Below are positions 1-7,861 of a DNA stretch of 39,507 nucleotides, in pieces. The DNA comes from Cyanobium sp. ATX 6A2 (GTDB lineage Bacteria; Cyanobacteriota; Cyanobacteriia; PCC-6307; Cyanobiaceae). The translations under genes and the position numbers were made by a program. Location: the NCBI RefSeq assembly GCF_024346355.1, contig NZ_JAGQCU010000022.1:1-39507 (forward strand). Direction: 5' to 3'. The notes below the pieces were generated by a model that saw only the letters and a program-made list of their open reading frames with translations, was not told the DNA's origin and searched no databases. Position 1 is the first letter of the stretch. Each line of letters opens with the position of its first letter.

Positions 1-2
1 GC

Positions 3-137
3 TCGATCCGTCAGCAGACCTATGAACAGGCCCGCCAGCACCATCCACGCCGCTGGGCAAGACCGCCACGCGATTGGTCCCAGCCACAGATCGTGCGGGT
101 GAATCATCCTCGCCCACAAGAAGCTGTCGCCGCCTGA
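3..137 (+). pseudogene. IS3-family transposase (OrfB) C-terminal fragment
   Basis: This is an open frame entering from the left edge and ending in TGA at 135-137. It reads as the last ~44 residues of an IS3-family OrfB, with the tail motif YEQARQHHPRRW. The same motif recurs as YEQARQRHPHRW in the remnant at 6903-7203, so both come from one IS3 subgroup. The catalytic domain lies outside the window, so I cannot say whether the copy is intact on the left. Called from similarity to the second copy and from memory of the family. Confidence 0.6.
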
Positions 138-427
138 GAATCAGAAACCCAGGCCCCAGGGGGTGTGGTTGGTCCGCCCGCAAGAGGCGGATCGGCCTCA
201 GCCCAGCCCGGGGGCCGGCCGATCAATCCTTGGCTGCTGGCCTGATGTCGATGACCGCTCGATCCCACCCGCTGAGCCCATGACCAATATCTCGGAGTAA
301 GATTGAAACGGTGCTGAGAGCAGCACCCCGAGCGGACAACTTTGCTGATAGGTCCCGAACCTCGATCCTGCTGAGCCCTTTACGACAGGCTGATCACCGC
401 TTGGATCTCAGGCAGAGATTGCTTGAG
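138..427. other. inter-IS spacer with a small hairpin
   Basis: This spacer lies between the IS3 tail and the IS66-type transposase, and I see no gene in it. It holds a perfect 6-bp stem, TCCGCC at 173-178 pairing with GGCGGA at 186-191 across a 7-base loop. No T-run follows, so it is not a convincing terminator. The frame of the IS66 gene is open back to a GTG at 311, but ATG 428 fits the start of the recognisable protein better. Confidence 0.4.
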
Positions 428-1880
428 ATGAGCAGCGCTCCGGCCGGGATTTCAGAAGCCGACTGGCTCGCCACTCCATCCAGTGTTAGGGAGCTCGTCG
501 GCCAAGTGCAGGCCTTACAGCTGGAGAACGAGCAGCTCTGCCAACAGCTCACCGTCCTGGCCACGGAACTGGTTGGCCTGCGGGAACGGCTTGGCCGCAA
601 CTCCCGCAATTCCTCAAAGCCGCCCTCCAGTGATGGCCTGGGTTTTAAGCCGCCTGTCCGCCGCAAGGGCAGAGGCCGCAAGCGTGGCGGGCAGCAGGGC
701 CACCCCGGTAACGGGCCAGAGCTGCTGCCGGTAGAGCGCTGCGACGACGTGCTGGATCACTACCCCAAGGCCTGCCGCCGCTGCGGCACCCTGTTGCAGG
801 GAGATGATCCAGAGCCCCATCGGCACCAGGTGATCGACATTCCGCCGATCACAGCCCAGGTGATCGAACATCGGCTGCACCGGTTGATCTGCCCCTGCTG
901 CTCTACCAGCACTTGCGCTCCGTTGCCGGTTGGCGTGGAGCAGAGCCTTCCCCTTGAGCATCAGCAAGACCCAGGCGCTGCTGGATCAGCTGCTGGGGAT
1001 TGCAATCAGCAGCGGCGCCATCGCCACCATCCGCTCACGACTGGCCGAGTGCCTGCAGCAGCCGGTGGAGGAAGCCCTGGAGGTGGCACGCCAGCAGCCG
1101 GTGGTCTACATGGATGAAACCGGTGCCCCCACGGGCAATGCGGATGGGGGTAATCCCGATGGGCGTCGCGGTTGGCTGTGGGTGTTGATGACGCCCGTCC
1201 TGACGGTGTTCGTGCAGGGCCTGAGCCGCTCGGCCGCTGCTGCCACCGTGCTGCTGGGCAACGCCTTTACCGGCACGGTGGTGAGCGATCGCTTCTCGGC
1301 TTACAACCACCTGCCGCTTGAGCAGCGCCAGCTGTGCTGGGCGCACTTGATCCGTGACCTCACCGCCATTGAGCAGCGGCCTGGCGCCAGCAGAGAGATC
1401 GGCACCGCATTGCTGGCGTTGCAGCAGCAGCTATTTGAGCACTGGCACCACTGGAAGGACGGCCAGATCAACCGGGACCAGCTGCAACATGGCTGCTGGC
1501 CGATCCGTGAACAGTTTGAGCAGACGCTGCAGCGGGTGGTGGAGGTGGGCTGCGAGAAAGGTGAACGCACACCCTGGGCCCAGACGGTGCGCACCTGCCA
1601 GCAGCTGAATCAGCGCAAGCAGGCCTTGTGGACGTTTCTGGAGAAACTAGGGATCGAGCCCACCAACAACGGCGCCGAGAGGGCGCTGCGGCAGGCGGTG
1701 ATTCAACGCAAGATCAGTCACGGCGTCCAGTCCCGCAGCGGTGGGCTTTGCCGCACGCGGCTGCTGACGGTGTGCACGAGCCTGCGGCAACAAGGCCGCG
1801 ATGTGTGGAGCTTCCTGGAGCTGGCCTGGACTGCCCATCGGATTGGAGGTGAGATGCCCTCACTGCTACCCAACAACTGA
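428..1880 (+). pseudogene. IS66-family transposase, frameshifted with a probable small internal deletion
   Basis: The first part, in the frame of ATG 428, carries a leucine-rich coiled coil, the IS66 motif RNSRNSSKPPSSDG (about 595-640) and a zinc-ribbon-like CxxC pair (CRRCGTL, ICPCCS). Near 940-955 the frame changes and the DDE catalytic domain follows to TGA 1880: YMDETGAP (first Asp, about 1110), SDRFSAY (second Asp, about 1290) and NNGAERALR (Glu, about 1675). In intact relatives I recall roughly 15 residues between the PVGVE and FPLSISKTQ blocks. Here they nearly abut, so a small deletion probably caused the frame change. No full-length product can be made. No clear terminal inverted repeats were found, so element ends are not given. 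Confidence 0.82.
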
Positions 1881-1980
1881 GCAGCGCTCACGCACCTGAG
1901 GCATCAGCAGAGCAGATCAGCAGACTCGCTTGATGACCATGGGAGCCGAAGTGCCGTGACTCAGCGTCTCGCCCCCTGAA

Positions 1981-2719
1981 TGGGTACGGGGCTCAAACAA
2001 CAGAACTCCAAGCTCAAGCGATTTCTCGCGGTTGCTGAGCTCGACAACGCGATGCTCTATCCGATGGCTTCTGCGCATCAGTCGGAGCTGACCGAGGGAA
2101 TCGTCTGAGCCCGGAACGACACGCAGGGGCGTGATGGTTCTTCAAGATCGATTCCGGGTCTCCCAGCGGCGTGCCTGCCGGTTGGCGGGCCAGAACCTCA
2201 CCACCCAACGCCGGTCCGTGCCGGTGGCGGACATTCAGGAGCAGATTCTACACCGGCGGAAGCGCGCCCGGCCTGCTGAAGGCTCGCGGGAGCTGCTGAG
2301 AGCTGAGTACCCGCACCACGTGTGGGCGATCGACTTTCAGTTCGCCAAGGCGATTGATGGTCACACGTTCAAGTTCCTCAACGTTGTGGATGAATTCAGC
2401 CGTTTCTGGCTGGAGACTCGGGTGAACAGCTGCTGCCAGCCCGTTGTGATGATCGATACGATTGAAGACCTAGTCAAGCTCTATCCGCCATTTATTCTGC
2501 TGTGCATGGACAATGGGCCTGAGTTCGGTCCACATGCGCTGCAGGCATGGCGCAAACGTAGCAGGTCCAGTATAGCTACATTGAGCCAGGTACACCCTTG
2601 CTGGATCCCTGTCTGGAATCCCTAAGCAGCCGGTTCAGGGATGAACTTTGTTCACTATCGAGCCGTTTGTCTCAGTGACGGAAGCCAGCCTGTTGGCAGA
2701 GCAACTCTGGATGGAGTAA
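1981..2719 (+). pseudogene. degenerate IS3-family transposase (OrfA tail plus OrfB)
   Basis: A short OrfA-like tail (LKQQNSKLKRFLAVAELDNA, about 1990-2050) runs into an OrfB reading frame from 2131. OrfB shows FRVSQRRACRLAG, then AEYPHHVWAIDFQF (first catalytic Asp), LNVVDEFSRFWLE and CMDNGPEFG (second Asp). The helical segment usually present between the RRACR and AEYPHHVW blocks is largely missing, which implies an internal deletion. Near 2570 the frame shifts: YIEPGT and the Glu-bearing DPCLESLSSRFRDEL continue in another frame to about 2655. A further shift leads to TIEPFVSVTEASLLAEQLW, ending about 2719. At least two frameshifts and one deletion make it non-functional. Confidence 0.75.
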
Positions 2720-2752
2720 GATAGCAGGGTTCATCCGTACGGCAATCCAGAA

Positions 2753-2825
<73 letters not shown>

Positions 2826-2891
2826 TAGAGACCCTTCACTAGTGGAAAGCGTCCCGACAACCCGCCAGAGCTCAGAAGCACTGAACCAGGG

Positions 2892-4100
2892 GTGGGTGCA
2901 CCCCTCAGATCCAGCACGCTGCGAGCTAGACCACAGAAGAGAAAAGGTTATAGTAAGTACAGCGATAGAGGATTCGATTTGACGCCTGAAAGCCCTACAG
3001 CTCGTCATCAGCCACGACCCGACCCTTACGGATCTCAACGCATAGAGATAGTCAAATCAGCTGGGGTAAATTCATTTTATGGGCACTCATCGATCATTCG
3101 CCGCTATTGTGGCTACCCGATTGATCAACCCATTCCCTATGTTGTCCAGCATGGAACAATTGGCCTCTCTCAGGATTTCTATGAGGTCCGAGGATGGTTC
3201 AAACGCGAAGTACTAACGCGATACTGGAGCTGGAACCACAGGGGGCTGGAACAGGCAGTGCATGCCGGATCTCAGGTTACTGTCAATATTCTGGGGTCTC
3301 CTTTTCTCTATCTCGTTCGCATGATTCGCGACATTCAGAGAATTGACGACCGCGGCTTAGCTCGGCCGTCGCGCTTCCACGTGAATGACATTAGGACCAA
3401 GGTTGAGGCTGTACTCAAAGAGTTCAAGCATGATAACAGCAGCCAGCCTCCGCTTATTTTCACACCCCATTCCACGCCAGATCTCATCATTTCAAAGCAG
3501 ACTCATGGCCAGTTTGCAGAGCATCTTCAACGTCACGAAGGACTCCGGTCTGGAAGCGTTTGCATGCACCCTTATGATATCTTTCTGGGAAATCATGTGA
3601 TCTATGCAGATGCCGGCTTTGGCGTAGCCTCATGCATGGATGAAGTTATCAACAAATATCCGTGGAATAATGATGATTTCTGGCAGGCTTATAGTAGGAT
3701 CGGAATAGAGTTTCTTGTCAACCTGTATTCCTTGCTCATGCGCTCTTCGATCTGTTACTTCTATGGACTTTCGACTCCACTCTTTTATGCGGGTTTTCTA
3801 AACCGAAGATGTAGGCTTCTAAAGCTCAAGCCCCACCAGTTTATTGAAGGTATTCCCGGCATCCAAGGCATCGGAAATACGCAACCTCTCCCGCAGGCAG
3901 ACTTAAACATAAGCCCAGGCTTAAATAGAGCGCTCTATACAACAAGTCCAAGCGATAGTCAGCGGCGCATGATCAAGACTCATTGCGACATTGTTCTAGG
4001 CGCACATCACATGCTCAGCCCGAGGCAATTGTTCCAGAATCTCAACCTAGCTTACCACGAACTACAGGCTGGCGGCAAAATCGCAGGCTTCCATGATTAA
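2892..4100 (+). CDS. hypothetical protein, possibly a surface-polysaccharide glycosyltransferase-like protein
   Basis: The frame starts at GTG 2892 and encodes 402 residues; an in-frame TAG at 2826 blocks extension into the poly-C tract. The first ~50 residues are basic and low in hydrophobics and look unlike the rest. From about residue 50 (RIEIVKSAGVNSFYGHS) the protein looks like an ordinary soluble enzyme. The true start may therefore be later, or the native N-terminus may have been lost at the poly-C junction. I do not recognise the family with certainty. The segment around FYGLSTPLFYAGFLNRRCRL resembles the C-terminal nucleotide-sugar region of GT-B capsule enzymes, a weak clue. Base composition is clearly more AT-rich than the core genes, like the sulfotransferase and methyltransferase cargo nearby, which suggests transfer. 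A role in cell-surface glycan assembly is inference from context. Confidence 0.6.
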   Translation: MGAPLRSSTLRARPQKRKGYSKYSDRGFDLTPESPTARHQPRPDPYGSQRIEIVKSAGVNSFYGHSSIIRRYCGYPIDQPIPYVVQHGTIGLSQDFYEVRGWFKREVLTRYWSWNHRGLEQAVHAGSQVTVNILGSPFLYLVRMIRDIQRIDDRGLARPSRFHVNDIRTKVEAVLKEFKHDNSSQPPLIFTPHSTPDLIISKQTHGQFAEHLQRHEGLRSGSVCMHPYDIFLGNHVIYADAGFGVASCMDEVINKYPWNNDDFWQAYSRIGIEFLVNLYSLLMRSSICYFYGLSTPLFYAGFLNRRCRLLKLKPHQFIEGIPGIQGIGNTQPLPQADLNISPGLNRALYTTSPSDSQRRMIKTHCDIVLGAHHMLSPRQLFQNLNLAYHELQAGGKIAGFHD

Positions 4101-4232
4101 CTCCCATACTAAGAGGCTATCTCTCAGGCTAGAGTGCTTAGTGTCGCGTCTAAGGAAACTCGGGGCAACAAGGGCTTCAGCGGCTCTCGAGATCAACCAT
4201 CACTTAATTCGCCCTCCAGCTCTGCTCAGGGA

Positions 4233-4638
4233 TCAATCTGTTCTCATCAAGGGTAATCTTAAACCCTTTTGATGCTGTTTTGCGATCGCGAATGGCCTCA
4301 TTCGGGTAGACCACTCCCTTGATTCCCCTCTCCCAAGCAAGTGACGCCGTGCCAGGAACAGATTCGTGAGTGCAGCCAGCACGTTCACCTTGCAGCGGTT
4401 CTTCACCATGCCCCGCAGCCGCATCTTCTGAAAGCCGAACAGCTGCTTGATCACGCAGAACGGAGGCTCATCCTTGGCTCGGATGTAGGTCTTGGTGGTG
4501 TCGACCAGGTCCTGCAGTCTTCCGTCTGGGGTTTTGGACAGAGCTCGCCGTTTGCCTGGCCGCATGGTATTCCAGAACTCCACGGCCTTGCCGGCCACCT
4601 CAGGTCGTTTCGTGATGCGCAGATACCCCCCATCGACA
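4233..4638 (-). pseudogene. IS5-family transposase C-terminal fragment
   Basis: On the minus strand the frame reads as the end of an IS5-group DDE transposase. It includes MRPGKRRAL, the Glu-region block YIRAKDEPPFCVIKQLFGF, and MRLRGMVKNRCKVNVLAALT near the C-terminus. The upstream (N-terminal) part is missing, cut exactly where the terminal repeat of ISx copy B begins at 4639. The last ~40 codons towards 4233 look non-native and probably run past the original end. The matching N-terminal half is not found beyond the other end of the ISx copy, so the locus was rearranged after or during insertion. Confidence 0.75.
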
Positions 4639-4732
4639 TAGGGCCTCCTGAGAAAGCTAAGCGGTGCTTCAATTGATAGCACCGTGGAATCCCCTCCAGC
4701 TTGCCGATTGATCCTCAGGCGGCAGCAGGATG

Positions 4733-5212
4733 ATCACTGCTGGGCAACCCACTGTCGTTACCATCATCCTCATGGGCCTCCGTTTCTGCGGATCGAATGA
4801 CATCCAGGCCATGACGAACAATCATTTCGTTGCAATCGTTGACGACTGATTCCGGCAACCGCTTGCGAAAATAGACCATCATCGATGGATCAAACGGGGC
4901 CGAATACTGGAATGCCTCCCCTCCCGACCGATGAAGAGTTGGGGATAGGGATTTTCCTTGATCTGCTCCACCAGTTCTTCTTCGGTGAGGGCCAGGCGCG
5001 CTTTGATGATCAAAGCGCCGAGCGCCATTCGGAATGGCTTGGCGGGCGCTGCAAAGCCCTTGCAGAACTGCGACGCGTAGTCATCTTCCAGGTCTTCCCA
5101 GGGGATGAGTTCTGCCAGCTTGATCCAGCGGTTATCACCAGACAGTTTGCCGCCAAATGGCAGGAAGAAGTCCTCAAACTAGAGCTGATGACGAGGCTCG
5201 CATCGATGCATG
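4733..5212 (-). pseudogene. ISx copy B transposase remnant (N-terminal third)
   Basis: Reading leftwards from ATG 5212, the first codons give MHRCEPRHQL, then a TAG stop where copy A has a serine codon. After it the frame continues with FEDFFLPFGGKLSGDNRWIK and on through the DUF772-like N-terminal domain. A frameshift follows at the region equivalent to FIGLEAFQYSAPF. The whole DDE domain is missing because of the internal deletion. With a stop, a frameshift and a deletion it is clearly dead. Its start codon abuts the IS3 insertion point. Confidence 0.8.
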
Positions 5213-5292
5213 TGAGGCGGTCTGGCTTTTCTGGACAGGTCCCATCGTTAACCTCTGAGGCGGGGTACCGCCCCTGAAAGGGGCTCCCACCA

Positions 5293-5580
5293 ATGAGCAA
5301 GCGCCGCACCCACAGCCCCGAGTTCAAGGCCAGGGTCGCCATGGAGGCGATCAGTGGCCGTAAGACGATCCAGGAGATCGCCGCGGATCACGCCATCCAC
5401 CCGATCCAGGTGAGCCAGTGGAAGCGCCAGCTCCTCGACGGTGCCAGCGAGCTGTTCACCAGAGGCAAGAAGACCAGGGACAAGGACGAGGGGCAGGCCA
5501 AGGAGGCAGAGCTGTTCCAGCAGATCGGCCGCCTGCAGATGGAGCTGGAGTGGCTCAAAAAAAAGTCTCAGCTGCTCTGA
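5293..5580 (+). CDS. IS3-family transposase OrfA
   Basis: 95 residues. The N-terminal helix-turn-helix (MSKRRTHSPEFKARVAMEAI, then TIQEIAADHAIHPIQVSQWK) recognises the terminal repeats. A C-terminal leucine-zipper-like helix (ELFQQIGRLQMELEWLKKK) follows. It ends at TGA 5578-5580, shortly after a run of eight A (5557-5564). In IS3 elements OrfA is usually joined to OrfB by programmed frameshifting. Here OrfB lies in the +1 frame relative to OrfA, not the usual -1, so how the fusion is made is open. ATG 5293 is the only sensible start and sits 80 bp inside the left end. Confidence 0.85.
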   Translation: MSKRRTHSPEFKARVAMEAISGRKTIQEIAADHAIHPIQVSQWKRQLLDGASELFTRGKKTRDKDEGQAKEAELFQQIGRLQMELEWLKKKSQLL

Positions 5581-6463
5581 TGCCCATGAACTGCGCAAGC
5601 TGGTCGATCACGACCACCCTGAGCTCAGTGTCAGCCGCCAATGTGCGCTGCTGGGTCTGCCGCGATCGACGCTCTACTACCGACCAGCGCCGGTGCGGGA
5701 ATCGACGCTGCGGATCATGGCCAGGATTGACGCCCTCTACCTGGAGGATCCCTGCAGCGGCAGCCGCCGGATGGTGGGCTATCTGGCCAGAGATGGGATC
5801 CCGATCAGCCCTGACCGGGTGCGAAACCTCATGCGCCGCATGGGGTTACGGGCGATCTACCAGAAGCCTCGCACTACGGTTCCTGGGGATCCATCCGAGC
5901 GCTTTCCCTGCCTCGTGGATCTCAGCACGGTCACGGCTGTGGATCAGGTGTGGGCCACCGATATCACCTACATTCCGCTCCAGAAGGGTTTCCTCTACCT
6001 GGTGGCGATCGTGGATCTCTTCTCCAGGAACGTGCTCAGCTGGAAACTCTCCAACAGCCTTGACACGGAGTTCTGTCTGGATGCCCTGGAGATGGCGCTG
6101 GGAGATGGCCGCAAGCCAGAGGTCTTCCACTCCGATCAGGGTTGTCAGTTCACGTCATCTGCCTTCGTGGCGAGGCTGCGGGCAGAGGAGATCAAGATCA
6201 GCTGGTCTGGAAGAAAGCGCTGTTACGACAACATCCTCGTTGAACGGTTGTGGAGGACCGTCAAGTACGAGGAAGTCTATCTACGTGCCTACAAGGATGG
6301 CTGGGAAGCTGAGATCAGCCTTGCCCGCTTCCTGTGGAGGTACTGCCATGTAAGACCCCACAGCTCTCTGGGAGGCAGAACTCCCAATGAGGTCTACACT
6401 GAGACCGAACCCTGTTCCTCCCGTCCAGGGTTAACGATGTCAGGGGCCAGAGCTGTCCAATAA
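5567..6463 (+). CDS. IS3-family transposase OrfB (DDE integrase domain)
   Basis: The catalytic subunit of the nested element. In order: the HTH-like HPELSVSRQCALLGLPRSTL, then the rve-type core with WATDITYIPL (first Asp), FHSDQGCQFTS (second Asp) and DNILVERLWRTVKYEEVY (Glu). The C-terminal RPHSSLGGRTPNEVY is typical of the family. All three catalytic residues are present and there is no internal stop. The frame is open further upstream, to a GTG at 5441 overlapping OrfA, but recognisable OrfB sequence begins after the A8 run. I therefore place the start of the OrfB part at 5567, without a normal start codon. A deleted A in the run, or a +1 slip at the CTC-TGA end of OrfA, would give a single fused protein. 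Confidence 0.82.
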   Translation, partial: LSCSDAHELRKLVDHDHPELSVSRQCALLGLPRSTLYYRPAPVRESTLRIMARIDALYLEDPCSGSRRMVGYLARDGIPISPDRVRNLMRRMGLRAIYQKPRTTVPGDPSERFPCLVDLSTVTAVDQVWATDITYIPLQKGFLYLVAIVDLFSRNVLSWKLSNSLDTEFCLDALEMALGDGRKPEVFHSDQGCQFTSSAFVARLRAEEIKISWSGRKRCYDNILVERLWRTVKYEEVYLRAYKDGWEAEISLARFLWRYCHVRPHSSLGGRTPNEVYTETEPCSSRPGLTMSGARAVQ

Positions 6464-6597
6464 AAGGCACCCACCTCAATGTGGAAAACTCTGGGCGGCT
6501 TTTCGGCGGAAATGAGCCGATTTGCGTACATTTTACCGTATAAAACTGCTCAGATCCACTGCAGTGCAGGCGGTCTGGTCTTTCGCAGGAGGCCCTA

Positions 6598-6877
6598 CCT
6601 CCTCACAAGCCTGCGGACCGCCCTAAAAGCATTGCTACGACTGGTCTGTCACCGCTGGGGCATTGAAAACGAGTGGCACTGGGTCCGGGATGGTCAGCTG
6701 GCCGAGGATGGCCACCGCTACGCCCACCGAATCGGCGCACCGCTGGTCCCCTTCCTGCGCACGCTGGTGATGAACCTGCTGCGGCGAGTTGGCTTCCGGT
6801 CAATCCATGCCGGACAGCAGGAGCTGGCGCATGACATCAGCCGGATGCTGATGGCGGGAGGCATGATCACGGCCTGA
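6598..6877 (+). pseudogene. ISAs1-like transposase C-terminal fragment
   Basis: Immediately right of ISx copy B a plus-strand frame reads LTSLRTALKALLRLVCHRWG, then IENEWHWVRDGQLAEDGHRY and LVMNLLRRVGF, ending in TGA 6877. The HRWGIEN-x-WHWVRD-x-FxED-like block is the Glu-bearing signature near the end of ISAs1/IS4-type transposases. Only about 93 residues remain; everything upstream is cut off at the ISx end. On the other side of copy B lies a different transposase (IS5), so the two flanks do not restore one gene. Confidence 0.65.
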
Positions 6878-6902
6878 TAAGACGTTCAGGCAGCCCTGAT
6901 CA

Positions 6903-7203
6903 AGCCGGCCTATCGCCAGCAAGGAGGAGGCCTGCCAGTGGGTGACGTCGTTTGTGGATTGGTACAACCATCGGCACCGCCATAGCGGGGTCAAGTTCGT
7001 GACTCCCTACCAGCGCTACTGTGGAGATGCCGTGGAGATCTGCCGTCACCGGGCTGTCGTCTACGAACAGGCACGCCAGCGGCATCCCCACCGCTGGTCA
7101 CGATCAACACGTTGCTGGCATCAGCCGGAGTGAGGTGGTCTGGATCAATCAGCGGCCAGCCGAAATCGAACTCGACCCAGCTATGTTGTCGAAGGCTGCC
7201 TGA
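6903..7203 (+). pseudogene. IS3-family OrfB C-terminal fragment, frameshifted
   Basis: The fragment starts mid-domain with SRPIASKEEACQWVTSFVDW, then YNHRHRHSGVKFVTPYQRYC and YEQARQRHPHRWSRSTRCWH, the usual IS3 OrfB tail. A stop at 7131-7133 ends that frame. The sequence EVVWINQRPAEIELDP continues in the +1 frame to TGA 7203, so there is a single-base lesion near 7130. The catalytic Asp residues and the Glu region are absent. Its tail resembles the fragment at 3-137, so two decayed copies of this IS3 subgroup bracket the left part of the island. Confidence 0.72.
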
Positions 7204-7504
7204 ACAACAGCAGGGCGTCATCTCTCCTGGCAGTTACCGCGGGGCATAGAGAAGGTGAACGGTGAGTGGCACCTGATCGCCGCTGACGCACAACTTGCTG
7301 AAGTTGGTCCGCTACCGACGAATGCAGGAGCCGCGGCCGGCAGTGGCAGGGTGAGGGGATACAGCCCTGTCGACACCGGCCAGGAATGCATCTGCTCCAC
7401 ATTGATGGGGCTCTGGACGCACACGGCCATGGCCGCCGCTATCAGCGCAGCCGTATTGCACTGCGAGTATTGGCCTGGAGTTCTACTGGCTACAAGCTCC
7501 TAGG
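7204..7504. other. spacer without recognisable gene
   Basis: About 300 bases between two transposase remnants. A frame is open on the plus strand (7255-7503) but its product resembles nothing I know and its composition looks non-coding. The right end of this stretch may be the eroded N-terminal part of the IS481 gene that follows, since short blocks around 7430-7500 could be its helix-turn-helix region. I cannot support that firmly. Confidence 0.35.
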
Positions 7505-7830
7505 ATCATCAAGGCGCACCTCTCCATCGGCGGAAGAGTGATGAACTCCCTGGGCCTTGGCTGGCTAAAGAATGTGTGACCCAAGAAGCCAGTGCAGCGC
7601 AAACAATGGGAGAGTCCGCATTACATGATCCATGTCTACACGAACCGGCTGGGCCATGTTTTCGCATGTCGATCATCGGATCAACCGCCATCGAAGGCTG
7701 GGCTGCTCGCAGGGAGCCAGTAACGGGAATATGCGTATCGCGATCGGTGACTCCACCCGCCCGACCTATGTCGAAGTGCTCGCCTCCAACCAGAAAGCCA
7801 AAGCTATTGGGGTCTGGCCCACGCAGTTAA
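7505..7830 (+). pseudogene. IS481-family transposase remnant
   Basis: Three collinear blocks in different frames match an IS481-type transposase. The first is LHLSIGGRVMNSLGLGWLKN (about 7518-7577), a helix-turn-helix end. The second is ESPHYMIHVYTNRLGH (about 7610-7660), equivalent to the first catalytic IHVDTK-type block; the Asp is replaced by Tyr. The third is VDHRINRHRRLGCSQ, then RIAIGDSTRPTYVEVLA (about 7665-7790), the IDDATRLAYVEVL-type strand. At least one stop and one frameshift separate the blocks, and the second half of the catalytic domain is missing. A weak fragment, called from motif order. Confidence 0.6.
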
Positions 7831-7861
7831 CAGGAAATACAATTTTAGAAGCAATAAGCGT

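Larger units (their letters stand above)
5213..6478 (+). mobile_element. complete IS3-family element nested in ISx copy B
   Basis: The left end TGAGGCGGTCTGGCTTTTC (from 5213) and the complement of the right end, TGAGGTGGGTGCCTTTTA (from 6478), form imperfect terminal inverted repeats. A second shared block follows inside (TGGACAG at 5232 and its complement at 6453-6459, then CGTTAACC). The bases immediately outside are ATG on both sides (5210-5212 and 6479-6481), a 3-bp target duplication as expected for IS3. Removing the element and one ATG restores a sequence colinear with copy A around 10780. Length 1,266 bp, with OrfA and OrfB both open. This is probably the youngest insertion in the island. 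Confidence 0.88.
4639..6597 (-). mobile_element. ISx copy B: internally deleted element interrupted by an IS3 element
   Basis: The left end TAGGGCCTCCTGAGAAAG (4639-4656) is identical to that of the complete copy at 9183. The right end at 6580-6597 (CTTTCGCAGGAGGCCCTA) matches the inverted end at 10882-10899 with one mismatch. Relative to copy A about 1,041 bp are missing: bases after GGATG (4732) correspond to copy A about 9276 and the next bases to about 10318, with a 2-base TG at the joint. The IS3 element at 5213-6478 is inserted just before the former transposase start. Orientation is that of the transposase remnant. Copy B cannot encode a transposase but keeps both ends, so it could be moved in trans. 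Confidence 0.8.

Noticed and set aside
173-191. Hairpin TCCGCC/GGCGGA as a terminator
   Set aside because: No T-run follows and no clear gene ends just before it except an IS fragment.
4885-5277. Plus-strand frame across ISx copy B and the IS3 left end
   Set aside because: It is antisense to the transposase remnant and crosses an insertion junction, so it cannot be an old gene.
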